A DNA stretch of 64,000 nucleotides from Ruminococcus callidus ATCC 27760 (GTDB taxonomy: Bacteria; Bacillota; Clostridia; Oscillospirales; Ruminococcaceae): contig NZ_KI260389.1 of NCBI RefSeq assembly GCF_000468015.1, positions 15,699-79,698 on the forward strand, read 5' to 3'. The notes beneath the pieces are model-generated. The model was not told the origin of the DNA. It did no database searches and saw only the letters and a program-made list of their open reading frames with translations. The translations under genes were made by a program, and so were the position numbers. This document shows, piece by piece, positions 23,628 through 32,411 of the stretch. The stretch's first letter is position 1. Each line of letters opens with the position of its first letter.

Positions 23628-24050
23628 TCATCTACAATTATGACAAGTATAGTGTGTGCCGTCCACAGAGAACTTTCCCTCAAACGAAACCTCACATGAT
23701 TTCAAATATAGTCGAAATTCATCAATAATTGTATCTCGTAAATCTGAATTATTCAAGATACAAGAATCTCCGTAAATCAAACAATCATAGTATTGAAATT
23801 CACCGGAACTGTTCCTTACAGGGTATATCATCACCCGACCTCTTGGGTAAAAATCATAAGGAACTACTTTGTTATTGCACTTGTAATTATGCTTTAGCAT
23901 GTTCCAGATTTCTTTGTGGAGCAGGTCATCCTGCTCCAGTGGATTATAAGAAGTGTTAACTTCGTCGTAAACAGACACAATCTGATTGTCAATAATCCAA
24001 AAGATTCCTGCTTTTGGTGTTTCTACAGAGCATTTAATATATCGTTTCAC
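23628..24050 (-). CDS. GxFWIxDxxI family protein with MKRYIK N-terminus
   Basis: 140 aa, GTG start after GAGGAATAGTATT. MKRYIKCSVETPKAGIFWIIDNQI opening, YDFYPRGRVMI core and a C-terminal HYTCHNCR. Paralogue of 23232. The MKRYIK start matches the putative capsid-targeting N-termini (24055, 24721, 63031) but no Ala-Ser site follows. A perfect GAGCAGG-tcat-CCTGCTC inverted pair lies in the coding region (23919-23936). Confidence 0.72.
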   Translation of the reverse strand: MKRYIKCSVETPKAGIFWIIDNQIVSVYDEVNTSYNPLEQDDLLHKEIWNMLKHNYKCNNKVVPYDFYPRGRVMIYPVRNSSGEFQYYDCLIYGDSCILNNSDLRDTIIDEFRLYLKSCEVSFEGKFSVDGTHYTCHNCR

Positions 24051-24054
24051 AATA

Positions 24055-24708
24055 CTATTCCTCGATATCTACTAGTTCAGGGTATTTGCATTTGAAATCT
24101 CGTGCAGCCATTACTCTTCCGCTAACACTGTAAATTTGACGGCTTTCTGTAGCATGAATATCCGTAGATGATAGTACAAAGTCTTTACCGTATAGATTAG
24201 TAAAGAATTCTTCTGCATCTTTCACTGACGCATTATGAAATTCCATCTCTACATTACCATGCTTGTCATAATACCGTCCAATGATATCGATCGGCTTTCC
24301 TGCATCTGGATGACCATCAGATCTGCGAATTGGATTTGGTTCTGTGACCAGTACAGCATCCTGGTCAAACATACCACACCAGTGAATCGCAAGTTTTATA
24401 AAATCATTTGGAGCGTATCTATTGTTAATAACACAGAATGTCTCCTCTTCGACTCTCACAGCATTGGTGGTCCCGGCATTCTCAATAAATCCGCCTTTTG
24501 CTTTGACATATGTTAGACCAGATGACTTAATTTCTCTTTCTAACTCTTTGTTTCTCTGTCGTTTTTCTTTCAGTGAATATGGATTTCCAGATTCATCAGA
24601 ATCCCGAAACGCTGTAATGAATGCACACAGTTCTCTGTTCATATGGGCTCTTGCACGATTGAAACTAGATGCAAGAATCGATTCAGACGATTTAACATAG
24701 ATCTTCAT
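24055..24708 (-). CDS. DUF3293-like protein with candidate capsid-targeting N-terminus
   Basis: 217 aa. The start MKIYVKSSESILASSF carries the M-K-x-Y-x-K motif and an I-L-A-S site at residues 11-14. The body (ERKSSGLTYVKAKGGFIE-like region, EEETFCVIN, then MFDQDAVLV) resembles DUF3293, a family with a short beta core of unknown function, joined to a C-terminal half of unknown type (GKPIDIIGRYYDKHGNVEMEFH). If the N-terminus is a targeting peptide, this protein travels in the head. Confidence 0.65.
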   Translation of the reverse strand: MKIYVKSSESILASSFNRARAHMNRELCAFITAFRDSDESGNPYSLKEKRQRNKELEREIKSSGLTYVKAKGGFIENAGTTNAVRVEEETFCVINNRYAPNDFIKLAIHWCGMFDQDAVLVTEPNPIRRSDGHPDAGKPIDIIGRYYDKHGNVEMEFHNASVKDAEEFFTNLYGKDFVLSSTDIHATESRQIYSVSGRVMAARDFKCKYPELVDIEE

Positions 24709-24720
24709 ACTATATCTCCT

Positions 24721-25506
24721 TCACATATTACCAATTAGCGTAAACACAAAAATATTTGCATTTCGATTCACTCTATTCAAAACTCTAAGAATTTCATCCA
24801 GGGTAGAACCGGACGTGTTAATGTCATCTACAACAAGAATATTTTGTCCCTGTGCTCTAGCATAACTATCCAGCTGATCTTGAGAAATGAACCCAAGGTA
24901 ATCTTTGATGTACTTTCTGTACTTCGGTTTTACATTTGCTGCTAGTGAAAAATAATCAAGTTCATGAATTGCTGGCAGTAATGTTGTTTCTACATACTTC
25001 TTCATCTGATTGTATTTGTTAGTGTCATATCCATTATCAATTTCAAATGATTCCCAGTCAAATTCAATTTTTGTTGGAATAGATTTCACCAATTGGTAGC
25101 TTGCAGAATGCTTATCATGTGATGTATAAGAATTGATAACAGAAATGATTTTGTTCACTAGCTTACTCCGGTTAGATACTGGGTACACAAGACAATCTAT
25201 GTTATACATTCCAAATTGCTTATCCAGCTCTCCGAGAGGTAATTCTATGAACTGTCTTAATTCATGATCTGCAATTTTAGAATTACCAATCCCCTTAATA
25301 GCATGAATGAAGTCACTTCTCTGTTTTGAAGATGCAGTGTCTTTGAATAGATAACCAAACCAGTAAACACTATTTCTTATAGATGATCTGTATAGCTTTG
25401 GTGGTACAATGTTTATGATATCGTCTGGTAAATCAATTGTAAAGTCAAATGTATATTGTTGATTGTCAGAATCAAATTGGATTCCACTTTTGATATATCT
25501 TTTCAT
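24721..25506 (-). CDS. Phosphoribosyltransferase-like protein with MKRYIK N-terminus
   Basis: 261 aa. The PRPP-binding loop ILVVDDINTSGSTLDEI (about 226-242) matches type I PRTases (hhhhDDxxTTGxT). The N-terminal 200 residues are helical with no purine or pyrimidine substrate motif I recognise, so the base is unknown. A ComF-like uptake role is possible. Starts MKRYIKSG, like other candidate virion-internal proteins. Start with GGAGG. Confidence 0.7.
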   Translation of the reverse strand: MKRYIKSGIQFDSDNQQYTFDFTIDLPDDIINIVPPKLYRSSIRNSVYWFGYLFKDTASSKQRSDFIHAIKGIGNSKIADHELRQFIELPLGELDKQFGMYNIDCLVYPVSNRSKLVNKIISVINSYTSHDKHSASYQLVKSIPTKIEFDWESFEIDNGYDTNKYNQMKKYVETTLLPAIHELDYFSLAANVKPKYRKYIKDYLGFISQDQLDSYARAQGQNILVVDDINTSGSTLDEILRVLNRVNRNANIFVFTLIGNM

Positions 25507-25555
25507 CTTATACCTCCATCTGCATTATACCTTGTGTCAGCAGAAAAGTCAAGCA

Positions 25556-25933
25556 TTACTGGTTCTTTTTTGATTGAATGTATGCCTCAATGTATCTTTC
25601 TACAGTAGCGTGAATATTTCCAGCTTCCAGGGTTCGCTTTGTGGCGTTTGTCAGCCCAGTAATAACCTGCTCAATAGCCATATTCAAAACTTCTTTCTGT
25701 GTTTCAGAATTCCATTTGTTTTGTGCTTTTAGTTCAGTTACAACCGTCTGCTCTAAATAGTCTACACAGGTCCCTGTAGTCTGTGCAAGATCATCGATTC
25801 CAGATTTGATAACTTCACTGTCCGACTTAGATTTCAGCCATCTAGCTAGAGCAGGCAGTACAATCGTAGTGGTTGCAGCTGATACTACAGTAAACGCAAA
25901 TGCTACAAGATATTTAAAAAATTCATCCCACAT
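25556..25933 (-). CDS. Holin, LL-H type
   Basis: 125 aa. One N-terminal membrane segment (FFKYLVAFAFTVVSAATTTIVLPALA, about 5-30) followed by a basic linker (RWLKSKSDS) and a helical cytoplasmic domain with the VDYLEQTVVTELKA element of the LL-H holin family. It would form membrane lesions that release the endolysin (39738-40766). Start with GGAGAGACGAGTT. Confidence 0.75.
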   Translation of the reverse strand: MWDEFFKYLVAFAFTVVSAATTTIVLPALARWLKSKSDSEVIKSGIDDLAQTTGTCVDYLEQTVVTELKAQNKWNSETQKEVLNMAIEQVITGLTNATKRTLEAGNIHATVERYIEAYIQSKKNQ

Positions 25934-25947
25934 AACTCGTCTCTCCT

Positions 25948-26403
25948 TTACGGTTGATAATCAGAAAAATACTGATTCATCAATTCATGTACTAATATAT
26001 TATTATCTTCTGCCGCTTTCTCGATTGTGTCATTGAAATACAGCTTTCCTTGGTTATTGAATCCACAGGCATGATATTCTCGATATAGGATGATAAGTTG
26101 TTTCAGTTTCTCTGAGTAATCAATATCACCATACTCAATATCTTTTTGTATTCCGTGACACAAATCTAATATACTTGTTTGCAGCAAAGTCCGCTCTGCT
26201 GAGGATATGTTAGTAAGCTGATCTCCAAGCTTTTTAACATCACCCTGTGTAGCATCAGCGGACTTTTTTAATGCTGTTACAAGTTGGAGCAGGTCAGTTA
26301 CACGCTTTTTATTGGGATTGATCTTATCCCAATTGTTCAGCAATGCAACTGATACTGCGGATAACAGAGATGCGACAGGAACAATTAAGATTGTCCAATC
26401 CAC
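25948..26403 (-). CDS. Membrane-anchored helical protein, possible second holin or spanin-like
   Basis: 151 aa from a GTG 6-8 nt after GAGGTG (GTG GAT TGG). MDWTILIVPVASLLSAVSVALL is a signal-anchor, followed by a long helix with repeated hydrophobic heptads (about 40-110). It sits directly upstream of the holin gene. Lysis role is inferred from neighbour and topology only. Confidence 0.6.
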   Translation of the reverse strand: MDWTILIVPVASLLSAVSVALLNNWDKINPNKKRVTDLLQLVTALKKSADATQGDVKKLGDQLTNISSAERTLLQTSILDLCHGIQKDIEYGDIDYSEKLKQLIILYREYHACGFNNQGKLYFNDTIEKAAEDNNILVHELMNQYFSDYQP

Positions 26404-26413
26404 GCATCGCACC

Positions 26414-26773
26414 TCATTTTTCAAGTTCTTTGATGATCCACTTTAGGTACTGATCTGTTGGCTTATCACACAGTGGACAGGTACCAGTAATCTTTTCAAT
26501 CTCCTGATCAGTTTCTTCCATGGCAGAAATAAACACACCATGACATGATTCACACTCAGCGATATAGTGATTTGCAATGTTGTTATCCATTTCAATATCG
26601 ACTGGATCTTCATCAACTACTGCATCATCTACAGATTCCTGCATATCGTCTACACTGTCAGATAAATCATCCAGTGAGTCTGATACATTATCATATGTTT
26701 CGTCAGGATCATAATTTGAACTTGTGAATTCATCATCGTCTGCGGCATAAATCCGCATCTTTTTAATTTTCAC
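26414..26773 (-). CDS. Acidic protein with C-terminal zinc finger
   Basis: 119 aa from the second GTG after CGAGGATGA. MKIKKMRIYAADDDE start, a repeated acidic SDSLDDLSDSVDDMQESVDD helix, then CESCHGVF...CPLCDKP. The N-terminus is close to the shared M-K-x-Y motif with an I-Y-A-A site. Possible internal head protein. Ends KWIIKELEK. Confidence 0.6.
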   Translation of the reverse strand: MKIKKMRIYAADDDEFTSSNYDPDETYDNVSDSLDDLSDSVDDMQESVDDAVVDEDPVDIEMDNNIANHYIAECESCHGVFISAMEETDQEIEKITGTCPLCDKPTDQYLKWIIKELEK

Positions 26774-26810
26774 AGGCACTCATCCTCGCATGTCATGATT
26801 AAATGTACCA

Positions 26811-27548
26811 TTACTCATAGTCCTCATCATCGTATTCATCTTCATCTTCGTCAAATGGTTCATCTGATACTTCATCAGTATCCGGATTGTAGTATAGACC
26901 TACATATTCATAGATATGTTCTGGTTCAAACCGGAGCAGGTCATTCAGTTCAGTTTCACCAATGACACCTTCACCACGGGATTCATCATAGAACATTTCA
27001 TCAATGTAATTTTCCAGTTCGTCCAGCTTTCCAAACTTCTCCAGGATTTCCCATGTGTCTTTTGCACCAGACCACGGCTTATATTCACTCAGACCATTCT
27101 GGATCACACTAGCAGCTTCAACGGACTTCTTTCCCTTTGCACGATACTTCTTTGTAGATGCAGATACAGTTTTCTTTTCAATCTTAGTAGCAGATGAAAT
27201 ACTGTCTGGATCTTGTACCAGACCATCATAGTAATCCTTCAGTTCTTCTGCAATGGCGATTCGAGTATTCTTGTTTACCCAAGCAACACTGTTGCCGCCA
27301 TTGCCGAATTCCTTACCATATCGACGAACACCTTCGTCAGCAACATACTGCCAAGCCTTGACTGCCTGAGAGTCATCATATTTACCTGACTTAATCTTAC
27401 GCTGCATGTTCTTGATTGTAGGTACAATCATTTGACGGTAAAGATTTCCGTCGTTTTCGATATACAGTGCAAGCTCGTATACAGTGTCGGGTTCAACTGG
27501 ACCAGACACAGATGCAGTAATAGGACTGTGTTTTACATATCTCAGCAT
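26811..27548 (-). CDS. Candidate processed virion-internal protein
   Basis: 245 aa from the ATG after AAAGGTGATATTAATT. MLRYVKHSPITASVSG start has I-T-A-S at residues 10-13; a second KTVSASTKK site lies near residue 148 and SVEAAS near 160. Each resembles the scaffold cleavage motif. The body is a basic-then-acidic helical protein ending in an extremely acidic tail (DEDEDEYDDEDYE). Not recognised otherwise. Confidence 0.65.
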   Translation of the reverse strand: MLRYVKHSPITASVSGPVEPDTVYELALYIENDGNLYRQMIVPTIKNMQRKIKSGKYDDSQAVKAWQYVADEGVRRYGKEFGNGGNSVAWVNKNTRIAIAEELKDYYDGLVQDPDSISSATKIEKKTVSASTKKYRAKGKKSVEAASVIQNGLSEYKPWSGAKDTWEILEKFGKLDELENYIDEMFYDESRGEGVIGETELNDLLRFEPEHIYEYVGLYYNPDTDEVSDEPFDEDEDEYDDEDYE

Positions 27549-27603
27549 AATTAATATCACCTTTCCTGTTGTACACACAGTGCTTGTGTGTATTAGTCAC
27601 AGG

Positions 27604-27612
27604 TATATAAGG
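27604..27612 (-). promoter_or_regulatory. CCTTATATA box before the 26811 gene
   Basis: The minus strand reads AAACCTTATATACCTG about 55 nt upstream of the start codon, just after the HD gene's stop codon. Same type of box at 42741 (ACCTTATATATG). Possible late or middle promoter -10. Confidence 0.35.
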
Positions 27613-27620
27613 TTTACCAA

Positions 27621-28490
27621 TTAGTACTCTTTAATAGACAGTTGATCAGCAAACTGGAGCATATATACAAGCGGATATTTCTTTACTGCTACATGATATT
27701 CCCCAACTTCACCATCACACATGTTCCATCTGCCCATATGCCACCGAATTGCAAGGGCTTCTTCTAAACTCAGATGGAAAAACTTCTGAGTAATATACAA
27801 GGATGCTGCACCATGCCCAAGAGGAATATTTGCGTCATTGTATGTATATGCACGTTCTTTTTCCCACTGTCCTGTTTCTTCACTCTTGACATTCTTCAGA
27901 TAAGGCTTGTACAATCCAATCTTGCAAAGATCATGTGTCAATGCTACTAATATACAAGATGCAATATTCACAGTTGAAAATGATTCTAACTGGAGCAGGT
28001 CAGTGATATGATAGGCTACATCCAGAGAGTGTTTCAAAAGACCACCTTCGAATGCGTCATGATACTTTGCAGATGCAGGTGCTTGATAAAAATCGGTATT
28101 CCGAATCCATCTTAGGAAACTATCTGCACGCTTTAATCCATACTCTTCACCATACAGCATAATTGCACATCCAGCAATCAATGTGTCATACAAATCTGAT
28201 GCATCATCTAATGTGCTAAAGCTATCAGTGTTAAGACCATGAATCAGCTTATGTGCTCTGTAAACACTGTACTCTGGTCTATCCTGAAACATCTGAAATG
28301 CACCAATGATTTCATTCTTATCATCTGGTGTAGAATCAGCATAGGTATATACAGTAGCATCCGGTTCATAGTACTCACCTACTTCTGTATCAGTAGTAGG
28401 ATCAATGATTCTCCATGTATCCGGCTTGCTATCTGGTAGAAACACAAATCCAATCTGATCCATAGTCCAGAGATTATCCTTGTTAAACAT
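27621..28490 (-). CDS. HD-domain phosphohydrolase-like protein
   Basis: 289 aa from the ATG following GAGGTGATATGT. Metal-binding HD signature: KHSLDVAYH (about 166), LTHDLCKIG (about 195) and WHMGRW (about 258). HD proteins hydrolyse phosphate esters of nucleotides or nucleic acids; the substrate is unknown. The N-terminal part (MFNKDNLWTMDQIGFVF) is not recognised. The leader carries a 9-bp hairpin (28511-28535). Confidence 0.75.
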   Translation of the reverse strand: MFNKDNLWTMDQIGFVFLPDSKPDTWRIIDPTTDTEVGEYYEPDATVYTYADSTPDDKNEIIGAFQMFQDRPEYSVYRAHKLIHGLNTDSFSTLDDASDLYDTLIAGCAIMLYGEEYGLKRADSFLRWIRNTDFYQAPASAKYHDAFEGGLLKHSLDVAYHITDLLQLESFSTVNIASCILVALTHDLCKIGLYKPYLKNVKSEETGQWEKERAYTYNDANIPLGHGAASLYITQKFFHLSLEEALAIRWHMGRWNMCDGEVGEYHVAVKKYPLVYMLQFADQLSIKEY

Positions 28491-28510
28491 ACATATCACC
28501 TCATCAAGTT

Positions 28511-28544
28511 ATTGTGTAGCACTTCCCTACACAATGTATAACGA
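28511..28544 (-). promoter_or_regulatory. TATAACGA box followed by a perfect 9-bp hairpin
   Basis: The minus strand has CACAATCGTTATAC (28537-28544), then ATTGTGTAG/CTACACAAT with a 7-nt loop (28511-28535), then GAGGTG and the HD gene. There is no U-run, so a leader hairpin or operator is more likely than a terminator. Confidence 0.55.
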
Positions 28545-28564
28545 TTGTGCGATATTTGCATAAG

Positions 28565-29254
28565 CTAAATAATTGTACAATAATCGTGAATTTCAGTCCC
28601 AGGCTTTAGCTCCAGGATATCTACACAAGGTTGAGGATTTAGATAGCCTTTAAACAATTCCCATCTTTGTATCGCTTCATGCGGAGATGTCGCATATACG
28701 ATATAAGAGTTGCCTAAATAGATTAGTTTGTATGAATGATATACAGTGTGGCAGACCTTATTTGACTGTCTGTTACGCAATTTTGTTGTTAATGCGTCTT
28801 TGACGGACCATCCAATCCTAATCCGATTTTGATATACAGAGTAATCCATTCCATAATATCTGCACATGTCAGCGGTTGATTTAAATTGATTTCCTAGATG
28901 ATCCTCGCATGGTCTATGGGTTTGTTTCGGAACTGCAAGTGCCTCCTTTTTAGACATACCAGATTCTCTTCTTTTTACATATGTAGTGTAATCCATGTCG
29001 TAATGTTTACACATTGCACTTACGGAAGAAAAGCCATTATCATCTGCGTCAGTAACTCGATTCACATTTTGACACAAGACTACTCTTGATCTGACAGGTT
29101 CTGTAAGAGCCTGCTCTAGTGTTTTACCTCTTTGAATACGCTTTGAAAACGTAACAGGGTTAATCCCATATGCTTCACACATAGAAGTTATAGAATCATA
29201 TGAATTACCAAGATGATCTGTGCATGGCTTCTTCAGCATATCGCCACGTGACAT
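28565..29254 (-). CDS. Protein of three tandem HTH-like repeats
   Basis: 229 aa. Three repeats of about 50 residues each, from residues 10, 64 and 113: DHLGNxFxSxxxMCxxYGxxxxxYxxRxxxGxSxxEAL. The conserved MC-x-x-Y and R-x-x-x-G-x-S positions suggest small helix-turn-helix DNA-binding units, like those attached to phage endonucleases. The C-terminus (YKLIYLGNSYIVYATSPHEAI) is a separate strand-helix module. Binding site unknown. Start with AGAGGAGTG. Confidence 0.7.
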   Translation of the reverse strand: MSRGDMLKKPCTDHLGNSYDSITSMCEAYGINPVTFSKRIQRGKTLEQALTEPVRSRVVLCQNVNRVTDADDNGFSSVSAMCKHYDMDYTTYVKRRESGMSKKEALAVPKQTHRPCEDHLGNQFKSTADMCRYYGMDYSVYQNRIRIGWSVKDALTTKLRNRQSNKVCHTVYHSYKLIYLGNSYIVYATSPHEAIQRWELFKGYLNPQPCVDILELKPGTEIHDYCTII

Positions 29255-29261
29255 AAATCTA

Positions 29262-30179
29262 TCACTCCTCTAAATCTTTAAGAATACTTACAACCTTGTC
29301 CAGAGCGTACTTACCGGCTGTTGTGATTTGTCGCTGCCATGCACTCTGAGAAGGTGCCCACTTGAATCCATTGCTTTTCAGAACAGATCTTACATCAGCA
29401 TCCGGCTTCTCATCAAATAAAATCTGGTACCGCATGGCCTCCGTATTCTCCACAACACGAAATCCATTATACTCAGTTTCAGCAGTTCCCTGCTCTTTCA
29501 CAGATTTTAGGGATTCCAAACGTTCTTCCAATCTATGAATGTTTGCATTGTTGTTCGTGAGTAAGAAACTAGGGTATCCTACTCTACCACAGAAATCTGG
29601 CTCTCTCAGTTGACGGATTGCATCTTCACTGAATCCCATTTCTCTGAGCAGGTCATCGCCATGCTCTGTATCTTTCAATCGAATTGCCTTGTTTGCCGAT
29701 TTCATTCGCTCTTGCAGTTCTTTCAAATCAGCAATTTTGTACTCTAACTTCTCAATTGCCTTTTCGTCATTAGATCGGATTACCTCAGAACCATTTAGCA
29801 TGTGATTCAGCTTATCGATCAATTTCTGAGTGGCAGTATAAAATTCTTGATTTCGATCCCATGCGGCAATTTGTCGTTCTTTCTTCTTTACAGGAAAATT
29901 GCTTCCTCCAGAAATCATAACAGATGGACACATTTTCCCAATACTGATATCTCGATTATAATAGTCAGCCATTTTCTTAGAATAGCGTTCTGCTATGATA
30001 TAAGCTCTTTCAGCGTCATCTGGACGCTTATCAACCACATTATCTGCAATGTCATATGCTGCATCTACAGCAGCATGATATGCGGCAGTAACACTTCCAG
30101 ATTTGTACTCACTGAAAGACATGAGTTCATGGGCTACCCTAGCTCCGTCCTCATTGATTGTAAAGTATTTTCTGTCCAT
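29262..30179 (-). CDS. Mobile-element-type protein (large polyvalent-protein-like)
   Basis: 305 aa. MISGGSNFPVKKKERQIAAWDRNQEFY in the first third and LFDEKPDADVRSVLKSNGFKWAPSQSAWQR at the C-terminus are hallmarks of a family common on conjugative elements and phages, with no assigned reaction. The C-terminal module is a winged-helix-like fold. Central coiled coil about 120-165. Start with GGAGGG. Confidence 0.7.
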   Translation of the reverse strand: MDRKYFTINEDGARVAHELMSFSEYKSGSVTAAYHAAVDAAYDIADNVVDKRPDDAERAYIIAERYSKKMADYYNRDISIGKMCPSVMISGGSNFPVKKKERQIAAWDRNQEFYTATQKLIDKLNHMLNGSEVIRSNDEKAIEKLEYKIADLKELQERMKSANKAIRLKDTEHGDDLLREMGFSEDAIRQLREPDFCGRVGYPSFLLTNNNANIHRLEERLESLKSVKEQGTAETEYNGFRVVENTEAMRYQILFDEKPDADVRSVLKSNGFKWAPSQSAWQRQITTAGKYALDKVVSILKDLEE

Positions 30180-30271
30180 AATAGTTTACCCTCCACTGTT
30201 AATTTACTTAGAATACTTGTCAAATAGCCATCAATATTATCCGTTCATCACCATACGTTTTAATATATCTC

Positions 30272-30700
30272 TTATTCGTCACTTAACAAACGCTCAGCCA
30301 TATATCCATAGTATATACTGTCAAGAACCGTGATGAATCTTACGTATTCTGTTAGATTTTCAATATTTTCAAATACTTCGTAATTCAGCCTAGTCCCTCT
30401 TACAATGTGATTAGCCGAATCATATTCAATATTACTTACACGTCCAATTTTATCAACAAATTTTAGTGCTTTAAATTCTAATTCTGTAATCTCTCTGATG
30501 TGTACATTACCACCTGAAAGAAAATAACGGTTCGGATAGAATGGCGATTTTACTTTTATAGCTCTTGTATGTACACGTCTACCATCACTTGCCTCGATAG
30601 AAAACCAGAAGAAATCTTCAAGCGCATACTTTGATCCAGCTGGATAAATGGAATTAAATATTGCCAACAGGGTGTTATTGTAAGAGAAATCTTCAAGCAT
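30272..30700 (-). CDS. Beta-rich protein of unknown function
   Basis: 142 aa from the ATG after GGAGG. MLEDFSYNNTLLAIFNSIYPAG start, then FWFSIEASDGRRVHTRAIKVKSPFYPNRYFLSG-like strands. Similar in style to several 14-16 kDa accessory proteins here. Not recognised. Confidence 0.65.
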   Translation of the reverse strand: MLEDFSYNNTLLAIFNSIYPAGSKYALEDFFWFSIEASDGRRVHTRAIKVKSPFYPNRYFLSGGNVHIREITELEFKALKFVDKIGRVSNIEYDSANHIVRGTRLNYEVFENIENLTEYVRFITVLDSIYYGYMAERLLSDE

Positions 30701-30774
30701 ACTATACCTCCAAAGAAAATGTACTATAAAGCACTCATAGCTATTGTAGAACATATAATTTTTTAGTTAGGACT

Positions 30775-31239
30775 TTAGTCTTTGCAGCTATCAGCCGCAT
30801 CCTCCACACTCTCAATAACAGCACAATCCGCACGGCAGTATTCACGGACTGGATCTAAAAGAAACTTACCATCTTCAAGAACTTTAAGACAGCACTTAAT
30901 ATGCCGATAATCATTGATATCAAATTGAAGTTTATTTCCAGCACCTAATGTTTTTAAATCTTTAGTTAGCGTATTGGTACTAGATGTGATGTTAACCATA
31001 CCATCATACAGATCTGTGTATCCATTTCGGATAAAAAGACCTAGATCTGCGGAACAAACTCCATTTGCGTACAGCATGTACGCTACAGCATCATCGATCT
31101 CCAACAAGCTGTCAGCTACAGTATCAACAGCTGAACGAAAGAATGGCAACGTGTTTTTTCGATATAAGAATAATTCACCATACCGGGTTGCATATGTACT
31201 TTGCAGTAGAGTGTCTGTGCGAATTTCAGTTTTTTCCAT
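30775..31239 (-). CDS. Protein of unknown function
   Basis: 154 aa from the ATG after GGAGG. Mixed helix and strand; MEKTEIRTDTLLQSTYATRYGELFLYR start. No family recognised. Followed (leftward) by 30272. Confidence 0.65.
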   Translation of the reverse strand: MEKTEIRTDTLLQSTYATRYGELFLYRKNTLPFFRSAVDTVADSLLEIDDAVAYMLYANGVCSADLGLFIRNGYTDLYDGMVNITSSTNTLTKDLKTLGAGNKLQFDINDYRHIKCCLKVLEDGKFLLDPVREYCRADCAVIESVEDAADSCKD

Positions 31240-31329
31240 TGTGTTGTATACCTCCAAATATAAAAGTCTTGACATACTTAAATTGCTAACCTGCTCTAAG
31301 TATAAAGCAAGTTTGTATTATCAATCTGG

Positions 31330-31503
31330 TTATTCAATGCCATATACATCAAAATCACAGTATCTTGTGAAAAATGCGTCAAGTGTGTCATCATAGGTTT
31401 CAAACGTTTCTACGGTTTTGATTTCGCCACTATTGACAGCATCATCCAACGTCATATGCTTATCCTTTGCTGTGTCAGTAAGCGTAAATATTCTGTGCGA
31501 CAT
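31330..31503 (-). CDS. 57-aa acidic protein
   Basis: MSHRIFTLTDTAKDKHMTLD start, GTVETFETYDDTLDAFFTRY-like end. The ATG has a near-consensus GGAGGTG ribosome-binding site. In the same operon as 30775 and 31525. Confidence 0.65.
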   Translation of the reverse strand: MSHRIFTLTDTAKDKHMTLDDAVNSGEIKTVETFETYDDTLDAFFTRYCDFDVYGIE

Positions 31504-31524
31504 AGCTAGATTTCACCTCCAATG

Positions 31525-31758
31525 TTATACTGTAGGACCATACCATGTACGGTATTGATTGCTAGCATTCATAGCAGTTCTCAAAGCATCAACTCTGTTT
31601 TCTGCATCTTCATAATGAGTAAAGCATTCTCTGCCAATCATGTGCTCACCCGAATAGTACTGTACGAACGGAAAGCGTCCTGTTGAATCAATACGAATAT
31701 CTGTCAGCATATCAGAATTTATAATTTGGTTCTTTGGATTTATAAGTGCAATCCACAT
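31525..31758 (-). CDS. Small protein of unknown function
   Basis: 77 aa, MWIALINPKNQIINSDMLTD start and WYGPTV end. AGGAGG before the ATG. Compact alpha-beta pattern; no family recognised. Confidence 0.65.
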   Translation of the reverse strand: MWIALINPKNQIINSDMLTDIRIDSTGRFPFVQYYSGEHMIGRECFTHYEDAENRVDALRTAMNASNQYRTWYGPTV

Positions 31759-31772
31759 AAGCTACCTCCTAT

Positions 31773-31856
31773 CTACTTTGCCATAAATATCGGTTCTAAC
31801 CAATCTCCACTACAAGTATGCAATTGGTAAATTGTTTCTGCATTATAATATTTCAA
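31773..31856 (-). CDS. Possible 27-aa protein with TTG start
   Basis: MKYYNAETIYQLHTCSGDWL start from a TTG 4-7 nt after GGAGGGAG. It fits between two operon genes but is very short. Coding is supported only by the ribosome-binding site and position. Confidence 0.35.
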   Translation of the reverse strand: MKYYNAETIYQLHTCSGDWLEPIFMAK

Positions 31857-31967
31857 TCCACTCCCTCCGAGTGAATGGGGCATCAAGTGTACTGAGCATA
31901 ATGCTTACCAAGTTCGAATGATGATAGGAATGTTGTTTCAAATCATCTCATGGAATCACATCCGGTT

Positions 31968-32411
31968 TTACACATTTAGAATCAAGTTTGCACCTTTAGA
32001 CTTTAGATCCTCACATCTTTTCTTGAAGTCATCCAATGTCGCTTGTGCTCTCAGTCTACGAGAACTACCAATCGGCATGATGCACATTGATTTTGCTAAT
32101 AGCAGAATTGCTTTCTGAAGATTTGTATATTCTACATTGAGCTGATGCTGTTCTAGATCTTCTGGCACTATCTTTTGAGAATCTGCTCTCAGTTTAGGGC
32201 ACATGGCATAATTCCCAAGTGGGAATATAGTTTCTGCATCACATGCATTAGATTCCGATGTATGCACTCTGCACTTTTTGATGGTACTATTGTGTGTACT
32301 CTGAATTGTGATAGTCTTTGCAGTTCTATCTGCCACAACATACTCCCAGATGCAATCTGCGTTGCAGATGCTCGACATCTGATAGGTTTTGCCAACTTCA
32401 AATTGTTTCAT
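31968..32411 (-). CDS. EVGxTYQM-type accessory protein
   Basis: 147 aa. MKQFEVGKTYQMSSICNADCIWEYVVADRTAKTITIQ is a conserved beta-domain opening in Firmicutes phages and mobile elements, related in pattern to 16134. The C-terminal half is a basic helix. GGAGG before the ATG. Function unknown. Confidence 0.7.
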   Translation of the reverse strand: MKQFEVGKTYQMSSICNADCIWEYVVADRTAKTITIQSTHNSTIKKCRVHTSESNACDAETIFPLGNYAMCPKLRADSQKIVPEDLEQHQLNVEYTNLQKAILLLAKSMCIMPIGSSRRLRAQATLDDFKKRCEDLKSKGANLILNV

